A stretch of 64,000 nt of DNA from UBA6059 sp965227155. Its GTDB lineage: Bacteria; Bacteroidota; Bacteroidia; Cytophagales; Cyclobacteriaceae. The stretch lies in assembly GCA_965227155.1 (NCBI GenBank), contig OZ245731.1, forward strand, positions 2,852,001 through 2,916,000, written 5' to 3'. Below, piece after piece: positions 25,604 to 33,501 of this stretch. The first letter of the stretch is position 1; every line of letters begins with the position of its first letter. The position numbers and the translations under genes were made by a program. The notes under the pieces are model-generated. The model saw nothing but the letters and a program-made list of their open reading frames with translations. It ran no database searches and was not told where the DNA came from.

Positions 25604-26641
25604 ATGAATGCTACTACCACAAAATATAGCATAAGAATAGGAGTGGCTCTGTTGATCCACTTCTTTTTTCTTTTTGTAAACATGCCTTATCGGGAGCATG
25701 TCTTCTACGGACATATCGATGTAGCCCTGCTGATATGTTTGATGGTGGTAGTCATCGGTATATGGGAGATTATAGATATCGCCTTTCGGCATTTTGAGCT
25801 CAATGGCTATGATTATAGTAGTACAGCAGTAGTACTGAAAATTGTTGGCATTACCACCTTGATCACCCTACCACTAGTAACGCTATCCAGCTTATTTATA
25901 GACCTGGGTATCATGCAGTGGCTCGGCTGCAATTGTGAGCCGCATGTGGGGCAAAGCATTCTGCAAGGTCAGCTGTTGGCGTGGTTGATCATTGCTTCTA
26001 AAGTGATAAAGGTGCGCGGTGCCCGACTACAGGAAATTGAGAAGGAAAAAGCAATCATGCAGAAAAACCTGCTCATGAGTCAATATGAGCATCTTAAAGT
26101 GCAAATTAACCCGCATTTTCTATTCAATAGCTTTAGCGTTCTCAGGTCATTGATTGAGACGGACCCTAAGTTGGCTGATAAATTTCTTGGTAAACTTTCC
26201 AAACTGTATCGACATATTCTTGAAGATAAAGATGAGTCCATGCGATCGCTAAAAAAGGAATTGGCTGTATTGGATGATTATATTTTTCTATTGCGGACCC
26301 GCTATGGTGAAAGCCTGGTTGTTGATATTGACATTCCTGATCAATATTTAGACAACTATGTGCCCGGCATGGCCCTTCAAATGCTGATAGAAAATGCTAT
26401 TAAGCACAATAATTTTTGTGTAGACCATCCTCTGCACATCAGCCTAAATGTGCAGGACAATTACCTGGTGGTAAGTAACAGGCTCCGGCGCAAGGATGCA
26501 CGCGTCACATCCACCAAAATTGGCCTAGAAAATATTAAGTCGAGGTATGGCTTTCAAACCAATGAACCGGTGATTGTGGAGGAAGCTTCCGAGTATTTTA
26601 CTGTAAAATTGCCCATTCTTACAACGGTCAGGCTCGCATGA
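25604..26641 (+). CDS. LytS-type sensor histidine kinase
   Basis: 345 residues. Four N-terminal membrane helices (about 12-28, 40-61, 75-98, 120-137) precede a His_kinase domain (PF06580) with the phospho-acceptor motif QINPHFLFNSFSVLRS, then an ATPase region with MALQMLIENAIKHNNF and a reduced G-box (TKIGLENIKSRYG). Partner of the following LytTR regulator, whose ATG overlaps this stop by 4 nt. Signal unknown. Confidence 0.92.
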   Translation: MNATTTKYSIRIGVALLIHFFFLFVNMPYREHVFYGHIDVALLICLMVVVIGIWEIIDIAFRHFELNGYDYSSTAVVLKIVGITTLITLPLVTLSSLFIDLGIMQWLGCNCEPHVGQSILQGQLLAWLIIASKVIKVRGARLQEIEKEKAIMQKNLLMSQYEHLKVQINPHFLFNSFSVLRSLIETDPKLADKFLGKLSKLYRHILEDKDESMRSLKKELAVLDDYIFLLRTRYGESLVVDIDIPDQYLDNYVPGMALQMLIENAIKHNNFCVDHPLHISLNVQDNYLVVSNRLRRKDARVTSTKIGLENIKSRYGFQTNEPVIVEEASEYFTVKLPILTTVRLA

Positions 26642-27402
26642 AGCAGGTAATAATACTGGAAGATGAGCAGCATAATGCCGACCGGCTCAATAGAATGATC
26701 CAAAAGCTGATGCCTGATGCAGAAGTGGTAGCCATGCTACAGTCGGTAGGGCAAGCCAAAATCTGGCTAAGGGAGAACAGCCCCCCGGATCTGGCTTTTT
26801 TTGATATTCAACTGGGTGATGGCCTATGTTTCGATGTTTTTGCGGATTATGAGCAGTTATTCCCGATCATATTTACTACGGCATTTGACCACTATGCCAT
26901 TAAGGCTTTCAAGTTTAATAGCCTCGACTATCTATTGAAACCTGTTGAGGAGGAAGATCTTACTAAGGCAATACAAAAATTCGAATATCACAATGGCCAA
27001 AATAACGGGCCTATGCTTGATTTCAACGGTATTGGTGATGCAGCAAGGATGATCACCGGTGATTTCAAAAAGCGGTTCCTCGTTAAAATTGGAGATCAGT
27101 ATAAATCTGTCAATATAGAGGAGGCAGCTTATTTCTATTCTACAGAAAATCAAAGCTACCTATACACAAAAGCTGGCAGACATTTTCCAATAGATTACAG
27201 CATTGAGCAACTCAGCAACCTTGTCAATCCGATGGACTTTTTCCGGGTTAACCGCAAACTGCTAGTCTCGATTGAGGCCATTGCCGAGGTACATAGTTAT
27301 TTCAACAGTCGACTTTTGTTGAAACTCAATCCTTCACTGGCCGATGAAATCATTGTGAGCCGGGATAGGGTAAAGGATTTTAAGCAATGGATGGATGTAT
27401 AA
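26638..27402 (+). CDS. LytTR-family response regulator
   Basis: 254 residues. Receiver domain with EDE (8-10), phospho-Asp56 (AFFDIQLGDG) and Lys in LLKPVEEEDL; C-terminal LytTR DNA-binding domain (about 145-250) with KKRFLVKIGDQYKSVN, AAYFYSTENQSYLYT, MDFFRVNRKLLVSIEAI and SRDRVKDFKQWMD. Regulates transcription by binding short direct repeats. Coupled to the LytS-type kinase; followed by a hairpin terminator. Confidence 0.94.
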   Translation: MKQVIILEDEQHNADRLNRMIQKLMPDAEVVAMLQSVGQAKIWLRENSPPDLAFFDIQLGDGLCFDVFADYEQLFPIIFTTAFDHYAIKAFKFNSLDYLLKPVEEEDLTKAIQKFEYHNGQNNGPMLDFNGIGDAARMITGDFKKRFLVKIGDQYKSVNIEEAAYFYSTENQSYLYTKAGRHFPIDYSIEQLSNLVNPMDFFRVNRKLLVSIEAIAEVHSYFNSRLLLKLNPSLADEIIVSRDRVKDFKQWMDV

Positions 27403-27434
27403 AGGGCTGCACCTACTTAAGCACAGCCCTTTTT
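27401..27434 (+). terminator. Terminator after the LytTR gene (probably bidirectional)
   Basis: Stem AAAGGGCTG / CAGCCCTTT (27401-27409 with 27424-27432), then TT. It starts within the stop codon of the regulator and lies between it and the convergent oxidoreductase gene. Confidence 0.8.
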
Positions 27435-27452
27435 AAGTCTAAAATTTGTTTA

Positions 27453-28445
27453 TCAGTCTACTTTCAGCACCAACTTACCCAGCTTCTCACCTGAGAATAG
27501 CCTTAAAAAGGTTGGGTGAAAATTCTCGATTCCCTCTTCGATATGCTCTCTGGACTTCAATTTGCCCTGCTGCAACCATTGACCCATTTCCATTACGCCT
27601 TTCTTGAAATCTTTGGCATAGTCCATCACTACAAAGCCTTCCATGCGAGCCCGATTGACGAGCAAGGATAGGTAATTGGTAGGTCCTTTGGGCTTTGTGC
27701 TATTGTATTGAGAAATAGCCCCGCAGATCACAATTCTGGCTTTCATATTGATGCGCGTTAGCACTGTATCCAGAATATCACCGCCCACATTATCAAAATA
27801 AACATCAATGCCATTTGGGCAGGCCGCTTTCAACTCCTTACGGTAATCATCAGATTTGTAATCGATGCAAGCGTCAAAGCCGAGCTCTTCTACTACATAA
27901 TTGCATTTATCTGATCCACCGGCAATACCAACCACATGGCATCCTTTAATTTTGGCCATTTGACCCACTAAACTACCAACTGCGCCTGCCGCTCCGGATA
28001 CCACTACAGTTTCACCTTCTTTGGGTTGTCCCACATCAAACAGACCGAAATAGGCTGTCATCCCAGGCATACCCAAGGTGCCAATATACAGGGGTAAAGG
28101 AGCCAGATTAGGGTCTACTTTGTGCCAGCCTTTGCCTTCCAACACGCAATATTGCTGTACTCCACCCCAGCCAGTGTAATAGTCGCCTTCTTTGATCTCT
28201 GGGTTTTTGGAGGCAACTACCTGACCTACGGTGCCTGCACGCATCACTTCTCCCACCTGCACTGGTGGTATGTATGATTTTGCATCATTGATCCAACCCC
28301 GCATGGCAGGATCCAGTGAGATGTAACTGGTTTTTAGAATCGCCTGACCTTCTTTTGGTTCAGGAATCGCAGTTTGTTTCATTTCCCAGGTGTCTTCACC
28401 GGGCAAGCCTATGGGTCTTTTGGCTAATGTTATTTGTTTATTCAT
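27453..28445 (-). CDS. NADP-dependent MDR-family oxidoreductase (PTGR/curA-like)
   Basis: 330 residues. Zinc-free medium-chain dehydrogenase/reductase of the prostaglandin-reductase / leukotriene-dehydrogenase group: YISLDPAMRGWI, GTLGMPGMTAYFGLFDVG, VVSGAAGAVGSLVGQMAK (cofactor loop), GIAGGSDKCNYV, YFDNVGGDILD and GAISQYN. It reduces activated double bonds of enones or alkenals with NADPH, a detoxification activity. A perfect 26-bp palindrome sits just upstream (28463-28488), suggesting control by a dimeric repressor responsive to reactive compounds. Confidence 0.93.
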   Translation of the reverse strand: MNKQITLAKRPIGLPGEDTWEMKQTAIPEPKEGQAILKTSYISLDPAMRGWINDAKSYIPPVQVGEVMRAGTVGQVVASKNPEIKEGDYYTGWGGVQQYCVLEGKGWHKVDPNLAPLPLYIGTLGMPGMTAYFGLFDVGQPKEGETVVVSGAAGAVGSLVGQMAKIKGCHVVGIAGGSDKCNYVVEELGFDACIDYKSDDYRKELKAACPNGIDVYFDNVGGDILDTVLTRINMKARIVICGAISQYNSTKPKGPTNYLSLLVNRARMEGFVVMDYAKDFKKGVMEMGQWLQQGKLKSREHIEEGIENFHPTFLRLFSGEKLGKLVLKVD

Positions 28446-28462
28446 AAGTATAGTATAATTGA

Positions 28463-28488
28463 AAATTAGTATGCTTGCATACTAATTT
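28463..28488. promoter_or_regulatory. 26-bp palindromic operator candidate upstream of the MDR oxidoreductase
   Basis: Arms AAATTAGTATGC (28463-28474) and GCATACTAATTT (28477-28488) are exact inverted repeats around TT. The site lies 18-43 nt upstream of the oxidoreductase ATG (28445), where a repressor would block transcription. The TTAGTATGC half-site with a small spacer is like MarR/HxlR-type operators. It has no T run, and a separate hairpin beside it serves as terminator of the next gene. Confidence 0.65.
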
Positions 28489-28496
28489 GTGGTTAA

Positions 28497-28519
28497 AAAA
28501 GCGGACCAGGCCCGCTTTT
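28497..28519 (-). terminator. Terminator after the YqhA-family gene
   Basis: On the minus strand AAAAGCGG / CCGCTTTT (28512-28519 with 28497-28504) around a 7-nt loop, continuing into a T run (28495-28500 read as T). It ends the YqhA-family transcript. Confidence 0.75.
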
Positions 28520-28532
28520 ATGTATTTAGATT

Positions 28533-29126
28533 TTATTTTTCCTTGTTTTCCTCATCACCATCGTGCTCATCATGTTCGGTAACCAGAGCATGCTTACCAT
28601 GTAGATAAGAGTGTGTGATTTTCTCAGTTTGAGACAACAACAAAGCAGAGATGATAAACACCATGTGAATTACAATCTCGATGATGATACCCTCAGAGCT
28701 GGCTTTCTGTACAGCATCCCTGTAGTCGATGAATGTTTTCAACAACTGCACACCGGAAATTGATGCCAGTGAGGTAGCCAATTTAATTTTAAGCTGACCT
28801 GCATCCAGATCTTCGAGCCATAGGGGCTTATCCTCATGCATGTCTACATCAATTCGGCTGGTAAATATGGAATAGCCACCTATAGTAACCATGATAACCA
28901 AATTCATTACCATAGATATATCCACAAGCCCGAGAATGCTCAACATCATTTTCGTTTCCGAGAGGCTGAACATTTCATGGTACAGGTGAAGCAATTCTTC
29001 GAAAAACTTAACCAGATAGATGAATGATCCAATAATCAATCCTCCATAGAGAGGGGCCTGGACCCACCTACTCCAAAAAACGAATCCTTCAAAAAATTCT
29101 TCTACCGCTTTTAAAGGTTTAGCCAT
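28533..29126 (-). CDS. YqhA-family (UPF0114) membrane protein
   Basis: 197 residues. Four membrane helices: about 26-40 (YGGLIIGSFIYLV), 70-95 (VDISMVMNLVIMVTIGGYSIF), 118-130 and 150-168 (IVIHMVFIISALLLSQ). Conserved UPF0114/TIGR00645 segments: FVFWSRWVQAPLYGGL, SRIDVDMHEDKPLWLEDLDAGQLKIKLA. The C-terminus is rich in His, Asp and Glu (HDEHDGDEENKEK), perhaps metal-binding. Physiological role unknown in the family. Confidence 0.9.
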   Translation of the reverse strand: MAKPLKAVEEFFEGFVFWSRWVQAPLYGGLIIGSFIYLVKFFEELLHLYHEMFSLSETKMMLSILGLVDISMVMNLVIMVTIGGYSIFTSRIDVDMHEDKPLWLEDLDAGQLKIKLATSLASISGVQLLKTFIDYRDAVQKASSEGIIIEIVIHMVFIISALLLSQTEKITHSYLHGKHALVTEHDEHDGDEENKEK

Positions 29127-29200
29127 GTAGATTTATGTTTTCTTTAAATAAAGATTAGGGTTACAGTCAAATTTACCCTTATTTTCGATTAGCAATAGGA

Positions 29201-29596
29201 TTATTTTAATTTTTTTCGCTCCTCCACTATGACCAGTGTGCCTAATAAATAGTCGTGCAGGGCTTGTTTCTGTTTGCTGAAAGCGATCATGGTGTAGCCA
29301 AACATACCTACACCTGCAGAGAAAAACTTGAGTGCAATTCTTAAAAATGCCTTCCCAAAGCTCAGCTGTTTTCGGTTTTTATCACATACCCTCAACCCAT
29401 GGTAGCGTTTGCCCAGTGTAGCCTGCCAGCTAGAGCTCTCTAATGCAGCATGGTACAGCAAGACAACCATCAGGCAAATGCCATAATAAATCATATCATG
29501 TTCAATCAGAAAGCCCAGCAGAAACAAGGGTATGATCAATACTGTAAGATCAATATTGTAGGCAGTGAGCCTTCTCCAGAAAGAGGCGTATTGCAT
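29201..29596 (-). CDS. RDD-family membrane protein
   Basis: 131 residues, three predicted membrane segments (about 15-32, 36-51, 88-105). The RDD-type pattern is present: WRRLTAYNIDL (Arg, Ala and Asp), SSSWQATLGKRYHGLRVCDKNRKQLSFGKAFLRIALKF and KQALHDYLLGTLVI. RDD proteins are suggested transporters or envelope proteins without a settled role. Stands alone between the YqhA gene and the divergent SRPBCC gene. Confidence 0.88.
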   Translation of the reverse strand: MQYASFWRRLTAYNIDLTVLIIPLFLLGFLIEHDMIYYGICLMVVLLYHAALESSSWQATLGKRYHGLRVCDKNRKQLSFGKAFLRIALKFFSAGVGMFGYTMIAFSKQKQALHDYLLGTLVIVEERKKLK

Positions 29597-29702
29597 AGTT
29601 AAATACTTGAAAATAAGCGAATCACACCTATAAGGGGATGCAATGTATCAAATGTTTTCTTATATTAATTCAATTTTTAACTATTCCTAAATTTCCTAAC
29701 AC

Positions 29703-30725
29703 ATGAAACTACTTTTAAAAATTGTTATTGGTCTGGTTGCCTTATGCGCTCTGTTGGCCATAGTAGGATTTTTCTTGCCCAGAGAGGTAAAAATGCAACG
29801 TACTGTTACAGTCAATGCAACACCGGCTTCCATTTTTGAAGAGGTCAATCGCTTCGAAAATTTCAATAAATGGTCGCCCTGGGCACAAATAGACCCCAAC
29901 ACTGAATATGAATATTCCGGGCCAAAAGAAGGCGTAGGAGCTAAAATGGCCTGGACCAGCGATCACCCTGATGTGGGTAGTGGCTCACAGGAGATTGTAG
30001 AGAGCATACCTAACCAAAAAGTTACCAATAAGCTTATATTCGAAGGATTTGAACCTTCTTTTGCATCGATCATTATTGATCGCAAAGAGGATGGAACCTC
30101 AGAAGTAACCTGGACTTTTGACGGGGATATGGGCAGCAATCCTATAGGTCGCTATTTTGGTTTGTTTATGGAAGAAATGCTCGGGCCATCCTACGATGAA
30201 GGACTGGAAAACCTCAAGAAAATGGTCGAAAGCAAACCAAAAATTCAAACCGAAATTGAGCGGACTACCGTAGAGTCATTTCCCTTTATCAGCATTTCAG
30301 ATTATGTGGCCAACGACCCTGTTTTGATCAGCACAAAAATGGCCCAGCATTTTGGAATGCTTATGCAATATGCCCAACAAAACAACCTTGAAACTACCAA
30401 TTATCCCATAGCCATCTGGAGTGATTATTCTGAAGAAGGCATGACCATGCAATGTGCGCTGCCCACCGCAAGTCAATTGACTATCTATCACAAGGATATA
30501 TCGGTAGGAAATTCTTATGCCGGACCGGTTTTGAAAGTGGTCTACAAAGGTGACTATGCAGATATGGTAAGCACTTACAATGATATTGACACCTACATGG
30601 CTGCCAACGGCTACACTATGTCTGCCAATCCGTGGGAGGAGTATGTAACCGACCCTGCCACTGAAACTGATACAGCAAACTGGATTACAGTCATTTACTA
30701 TCCTTACGCTGAAGCGGGCGCTTAG
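29703..30725 (+). CDS. SRPBCC (polyketide-cyclase-like) + GyrI-like two-domain protein
   Basis: 340 residues. Membrane helix about 4-26 (KIVIGLVALCALLAIVGFF). Residues about 33-170 are an SRPBCC lipid/ligand-binding fold (TVNATPASIFEEVNRFENFNKWSPWAQ, GSQEIVESIPNQKV). Residues about 185-338 are a GyrI-like effector-binding domain (PFISISDYVANDPVLI, PIAIWSDYSEEGMTMQCALPT, VVYKGDYADMVSTYNDI). Common in Bacteroidota and probably binds small hydrophobic ligands; no catalytic residues recognised. Its stop overlaps the convergent ATP-grasp gene by 4 nt. Confidence 0.9.
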   Translation: MKLLLKIVIGLVALCALLAIVGFFLPREVKMQRTVTVNATPASIFEEVNRFENFNKWSPWAQIDPNTEYEYSGPKEGVGAKMAWTSDHPDVGSGSQEIVESIPNQKVTNKLIFEGFEPSFASIIIDRKEDGTSEVTWTFDGDMGSNPIGRYFGLFMEEMLGPSYDEGLENLKKMVESKPKIQTEIERTTVESFPFISISDYVANDPVLISTKMAQHFGMLMQYAQQNNLETTNYPIAIWSDYSEEGMTMQCALPTASQLTIYHKDISVGNSYAGPVLKVVYKGDYADMVSTYNDIDTYMAANGYTMSANPWEEYVTDPATETDTANWITVIYYPYAEAGA

Positions 30726-31564
30726 AGGGCTTGTAATAAGGCCTGCAAAAACTTCTGTTGAAACCGGGACTCTGAAAGAAAGAGTTCCGGTTCTATAAGT
30801 TCCAGCTCCATCAGGTAGGGCCCTGATTGGCCTTCGATCATATCTACTCGCGCATAAATGGATTTTTGCGGCAATTGTGCCAGCACCTTTGAGCCAAAAT
30901 TGACCAAAGACTGTGGAGGGGTGGCAGGCCCATAGTTACCTCCATATTCAGCCTGCACTCTAAAATCTCCGCTTTTTGCTCTTTTCAATACAGCATGGCT
31001 AAAGGTATGGTTAAAGTACATCAAACTCCACTCACCATTTGTACCTATTTCAGGAATGAAATCCTGAATTAGCAAATCATGGCTTTGGTTAAGCCTTTTC
31101 AGGGTCGGTAGAAAGTTCTGCCATCCTGACGGGTCTACTTTGTACGTTTCATAAGCAGTAGCGCTGATAGCCGGTTTTACGATCATTGTGTGCTCAATGG
31201 ACTGAGGAAGAGCCTGATTATTTTGAGAAATGTAAAGGGCTTTGGGTATGCTAATGCCCGATTGTTCCAATTTTTGGAGATAAAATTTATGACTATTCCA
31301 CTGTATCAGGCTTACGGGGTTAATCACTTTTATATTGAGAAGTGAAAGCATATTCAGCCAATCTTTAAACTCACCATAGTTTTTGTGGTAGTCCCAGATT
31401 GTACGAATGAGCACAGCATCTGCTTTTTGCCATGCTACAGATTTATCATTCCAGACTACCGGTATTGCTTTGATGTGGTGCTGGGCACAATGATTTACCA
31501 AAAACTGCTCATCGGCTTTGAGTTGAGGAATGCTTTGGCAAGTGGCTATGTAGAGGATCATCAC
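30722..31564 (-). CDS. ATP-grasp-domain protein
   Basis: 280 residues. An N-terminal pre-ATP-grasp region (YIATCQSIPQLKADEQFL, DAVLIRTIWDYHKNYGEF) is followed by an ATP-grasp fold: NSHKFYLQKLEQSGISIPKA, MIVKPAISATAYETY, LLIQDFIPEI, GEWSLMYFN, ARVDMIEGQSGPYLMELELIEPELF (the metal-binding E-L-E-x-x-E). Similar to RimK/DcsG-type ligases that join a carboxylate to an amine. Substrate unknown. Its 3' end overlaps the convergent SRPBCC gene; upstream lies a 250-nt region with operator-like sites. Confidence 0.87.
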   Translation of the reverse strand: MMILYIATCQSIPQLKADEQFLVNHCAQHHIKAIPVVWNDKSVAWQKADAVLIRTIWDYHKNYGEFKDWLNMLSLLNIKVINPVSLIQWNSHKFYLQKLEQSGISIPKALYISQNNQALPQSIEHTMIVKPAISATAYETYKVDPSGWQNFLPTLKRLNQSHDLLIQDFIPEIGTNGEWSLMYFNHTFSHAVLKRAKSGDFRVQAEYGGNYGPATPPQSLVNFGSKVLAQLPQKSIYARVDMIEGQSGPYLMELELIEPELFLSESRFQQKFLQALLQAL

Positions 31565-31636
31565 TTTAAAAAATGCTTAGAATCGTAGTTTTTTGAAAAA
31601 ATTCTTAGAGTACTGCAAAGTTTTCACTTATTATAA

Positions 31637-31738
31637 TGCAAACGCTTGCAGTCATTGTGATATTTTAATTGAAACGTTTGCATATCCTTGTTTTATTTAA
31701 ATATTGATAATAAAAATTCATATTGTTAAACGTTTGCA
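31637..31738. promoter_or_regulatory. Three LacI-type operator-like sites
   Basis: Three 14-mers centred on CG approximate the palindrome TGCAAACGTTTGCA: TGCAAACGCTTGCA (31637-31650, 12 of 14 palindromic), TTGAAACGTTTGCA (31669-31682) and GTTAAACGTTTGCA (31725-31738). LacI-family repressors bind such central-CG palindromes. Another lies upstream of the paralogous gene (32620-32633). They sit 78-179 nt before the start at 31816; no LacI gene is in the window. Confidence 0.6.
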
Positions 31739-31773
31739 TAGTTAATTAAGCATTTTATTGAAAACCTTTCTTG

Positions 31774-31802
31774 TTTGAGTCGTTTAACCCAGTATAATTT
31801 TG
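31774..31802 (+). promoter_or_regulatory. Bacteroidota-type promoter
   Basis: TTTG (31774-31777), a 17-nt spacer and TAATTTTG (31795-31802) match the -33 TTTG / -7 TAnnTTTG consensus of the Bacteroidota housekeeping sigma factor. Transcription would start about 6-8 nt further, just upstream of the gene at 31816. The LacI-like sites lie upstream of it. Confidence 0.7.
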
Positions 31803-31815
31803 CAATGAAATTAAA

Positions 31816-32415
31816 ATGAAAGCTATGAAAACAATGACAAACACAATCGCTGCACTTATAATAGTTATAGGAGCCGCATTCACAAATGCATCTGCCTTTG
31901 ATGGTGATGCTAAGGTGAAAGTGATCGCAGGCAAAGAAGCCGGCGTTTACAAATTGCTTTTCGAAGCTGCTGAAAACCGTGACGTGAACATCCGTATTAA
32001 GGATGAAAACAATAAACTTTTAACAACTAAAAGAATTGCAAATACCAACGGGTTTCTTCAGCCGCTCGATTTTGGTAGCCTTCCATCAGGAAGCTATTTT
32101 GTTGAAGTATCTAGTAATGAAGATGCTTTTGAGGAAGTGGTAAGACACGAAATTGCTACCATCAATGGTGAAAACATTCAGGTAACCACTGTTGAAAATG
32201 AAAAGAAGGTGGCATTTCTGACAAGTCTCAACCTGCAGGGCATGCTGAACCTGTATTTCTATGATGACAATGATGAGTTGATCTACAAAGAAGAAATAGA
32301 GGCCGCTGCATTGAATCAGAGACTTTATGATCTAAGTAAGATTGACTCCAAAAATGTGTTGGTTTCTCTTACCAGTGGTCACAAAAACATCTTACAGAAG
32401 AAGTTTCAATTCTAA
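31816..32415 (+). CDS. Small secreted protein, paralogue 1
   Basis: 199 residues (ATG 31825 is an alternative start). Signal peptide to about residue 27 (NASAF). The mature part holds two similar beta-rich units: VNIRIKDENNKLLTTKRI...PLDFGSLPSGSYFVEV and LNLYFYDDNDELIYKEEI...LYDLSKIDSKNVLVSL. Both resemble the fold of T9SS sorting tails (short strands, then DLS/SL-G-Y-V), but they make up the whole protein. Ends KKFQF. Shares layout, length and end with the gene at 32802. Function unknown. Preceded by a strong promoter and operator-like sites, followed by a terminator. Confidence 0.8.
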   Translation: MKAMKTMTNTIAALIIVIGAAFTNASAFDGDAKVKVIAGKEAGVYKLLFEAAENRDVNIRIKDENNKLLTTKRIANTNGFLQPLDFGSLPSGSYFVEVSSNEDAFEEVVRHEIATINGENIQVTTVENEKKVAFLTSLNLQGMLNLYFYDDNDELIYKEEIEAAALNQRLYDLSKIDSKNVLVSLTSGHKNILQKKFQF

Positions 32416-32440
32416 AATACCACTTTAATTAATATAGATC

Positions 32441-32471
32441 GAGCCATTCCCATACAGGGAGTGGCTTTTTT
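32441..32471 (+). terminator. Terminator after paralogue 1
   Basis: Stem AGCCATTCCC / GGGAGTGGCT (32442-32451 with 32457-32466, one G-T pair), 5-nt loop, T run to 32471. Confidence 0.85.
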
Positions 32472-32801
32472 GTTATATGCCATTTTACATCAATCCTCAA
32501 AACCTCCATGGATTTTCTAGTTGGATGCATCAATTTGATGATCCTATCTACAGCTCACTACAAGCGGACAGGAACATAAAAGTGTTGGAGTAGTGAAGTT
32601 CTAAATCAAAAAATAAATGGGCATACGTTTGCACCTTTTTTGTCAAAACAGATTGCGATTGCATGAGTTTGAAATTAGAAAAAGCGCAATAATTAATAAT
32701 AAATGATGATCGAGATTCAATAAAAAGCTTTTATAAGTGTCAATTACATAAATAAAATCGTCCTTTGTAAAGAATTTGATAATCATTAAACGACGATTAT
32801 T
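32472..32801. promoter_or_regulatory. Intergenic control region of paralogue 2
   Basis: No open frame of note. It holds one LacI-type operator-like site, GGCATACGTTTGCA (32620-32633), and a further half-site-like ATTGCGATTGCA near 32653-32664. No clear -7 element was found; TAAAGAATTTG near 32767 is only an approximation. The arrangement parallels the region before 31816. Confidence 0.45.
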
Positions 32802-33389
32802 ATGAAAACAATGAGACACACCATGATCGCACTTTTAACAGTTTTAAGTGCATCAGCTTTTGCAATCAGTGGAGATTCTACTGATAAAAATGTCCGCATA
32901 CTACCGAGCCTGGCCAGCAAGGCCTATCGGGTATTGTACCAGGCGGAAACAGCCTCAAATGTGACGATCAAATTGTACGATGAAAAGAATGCTTTACTCT
33001 TCACAAAGCATTATGATATAAAGTCTTTTGTACAACCTTTTGATCTGAGCAGTTTGCCTGATGGAAATTATACTTTCAAAGTATTTACAGATCAGGGCAT
33101 CATAGAGCAGGAAGTAGCTGCTTTTGAAAAAACCATAGACTTACCGGCTTTTGATTTTAGTGCCGATAAGGATAGTAGAGTAGCCAGACTACAATCAAGC
33201 ACACCTATGGGCGCCAGTTTGCGCCTGCTTATTTATGATCAGGAAGGTGCCAAGCTTCACAGTGAGGATCTATCTTCTCAAAAAAGCTTAAATAAGCTCT
33301 ATGATTTGAAGCAGGTGAGCAGCCCTGGTGTTACTTTTGTGATTCTGCATAAGAATAAGGTTATAACAGAAAAGAGCATACAGTTTTAA
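32802..33389 (+). CDS. Small secreted protein, paralogue 2
   Basis: 195 residues. Signal peptide to about residue 21 (SASAFAIS). Clear paralogue of the gene at 31816: VTIKLYDEKNALLFTKHYDI...QPFDLSSLPDGNYTFKV aligns with VNIRIKDENNKLLTTKRI...QPLDFGSLPSGSYFVEV, and the second unit LRLLIYDQEGAKLHSEDL...KLYDLKQVSS with LNLYFYDDNDELIYKEEI...LYDLSKIDS. Ends EKSIQF. No cysteines in the mature protein. Function unknown. Its own upstream region and terminator suggest separate transcription under the same type of operator. Confidence 0.8.
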   Translation: MKTMRHTMIALLTVLSASAFAISGDSTDKNVRILPSLASKAYRVLYQAETASNVTIKLYDEKNALLFTKHYDIKSFVQPFDLSSLPDGNYTFKVFTDQGIIEQEVAAFEKTIDLPAFDFSADKDSRVARLQSSTPMGASLRLLIYDQEGAKLHSEDLSSQKSLNKLYDLKQVSSPGVTFVILHKNKVITEKSIQF

Positions 33390-33411
33390 ATCACCCAACC
33401 ACTACATGAAA

Positions 33412-33441
33412 AGTCAGCTGTGCAAATGGCTGGCTTTTTTT
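33412..33441 (+). terminator. Terminator after paralogue 2
   Basis: Stem AGTCAGC / GCTGGCT (33412-33418 with 33429-33435, one G-T pair) followed by a run of seven T. Confidence 0.75.
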
Positions 33442-33501
33442 ATGTGCTACATTTCACAACAATGAATATAGAGAGCCGTAGCAACTATAAAAAGTCAATT
33501 T

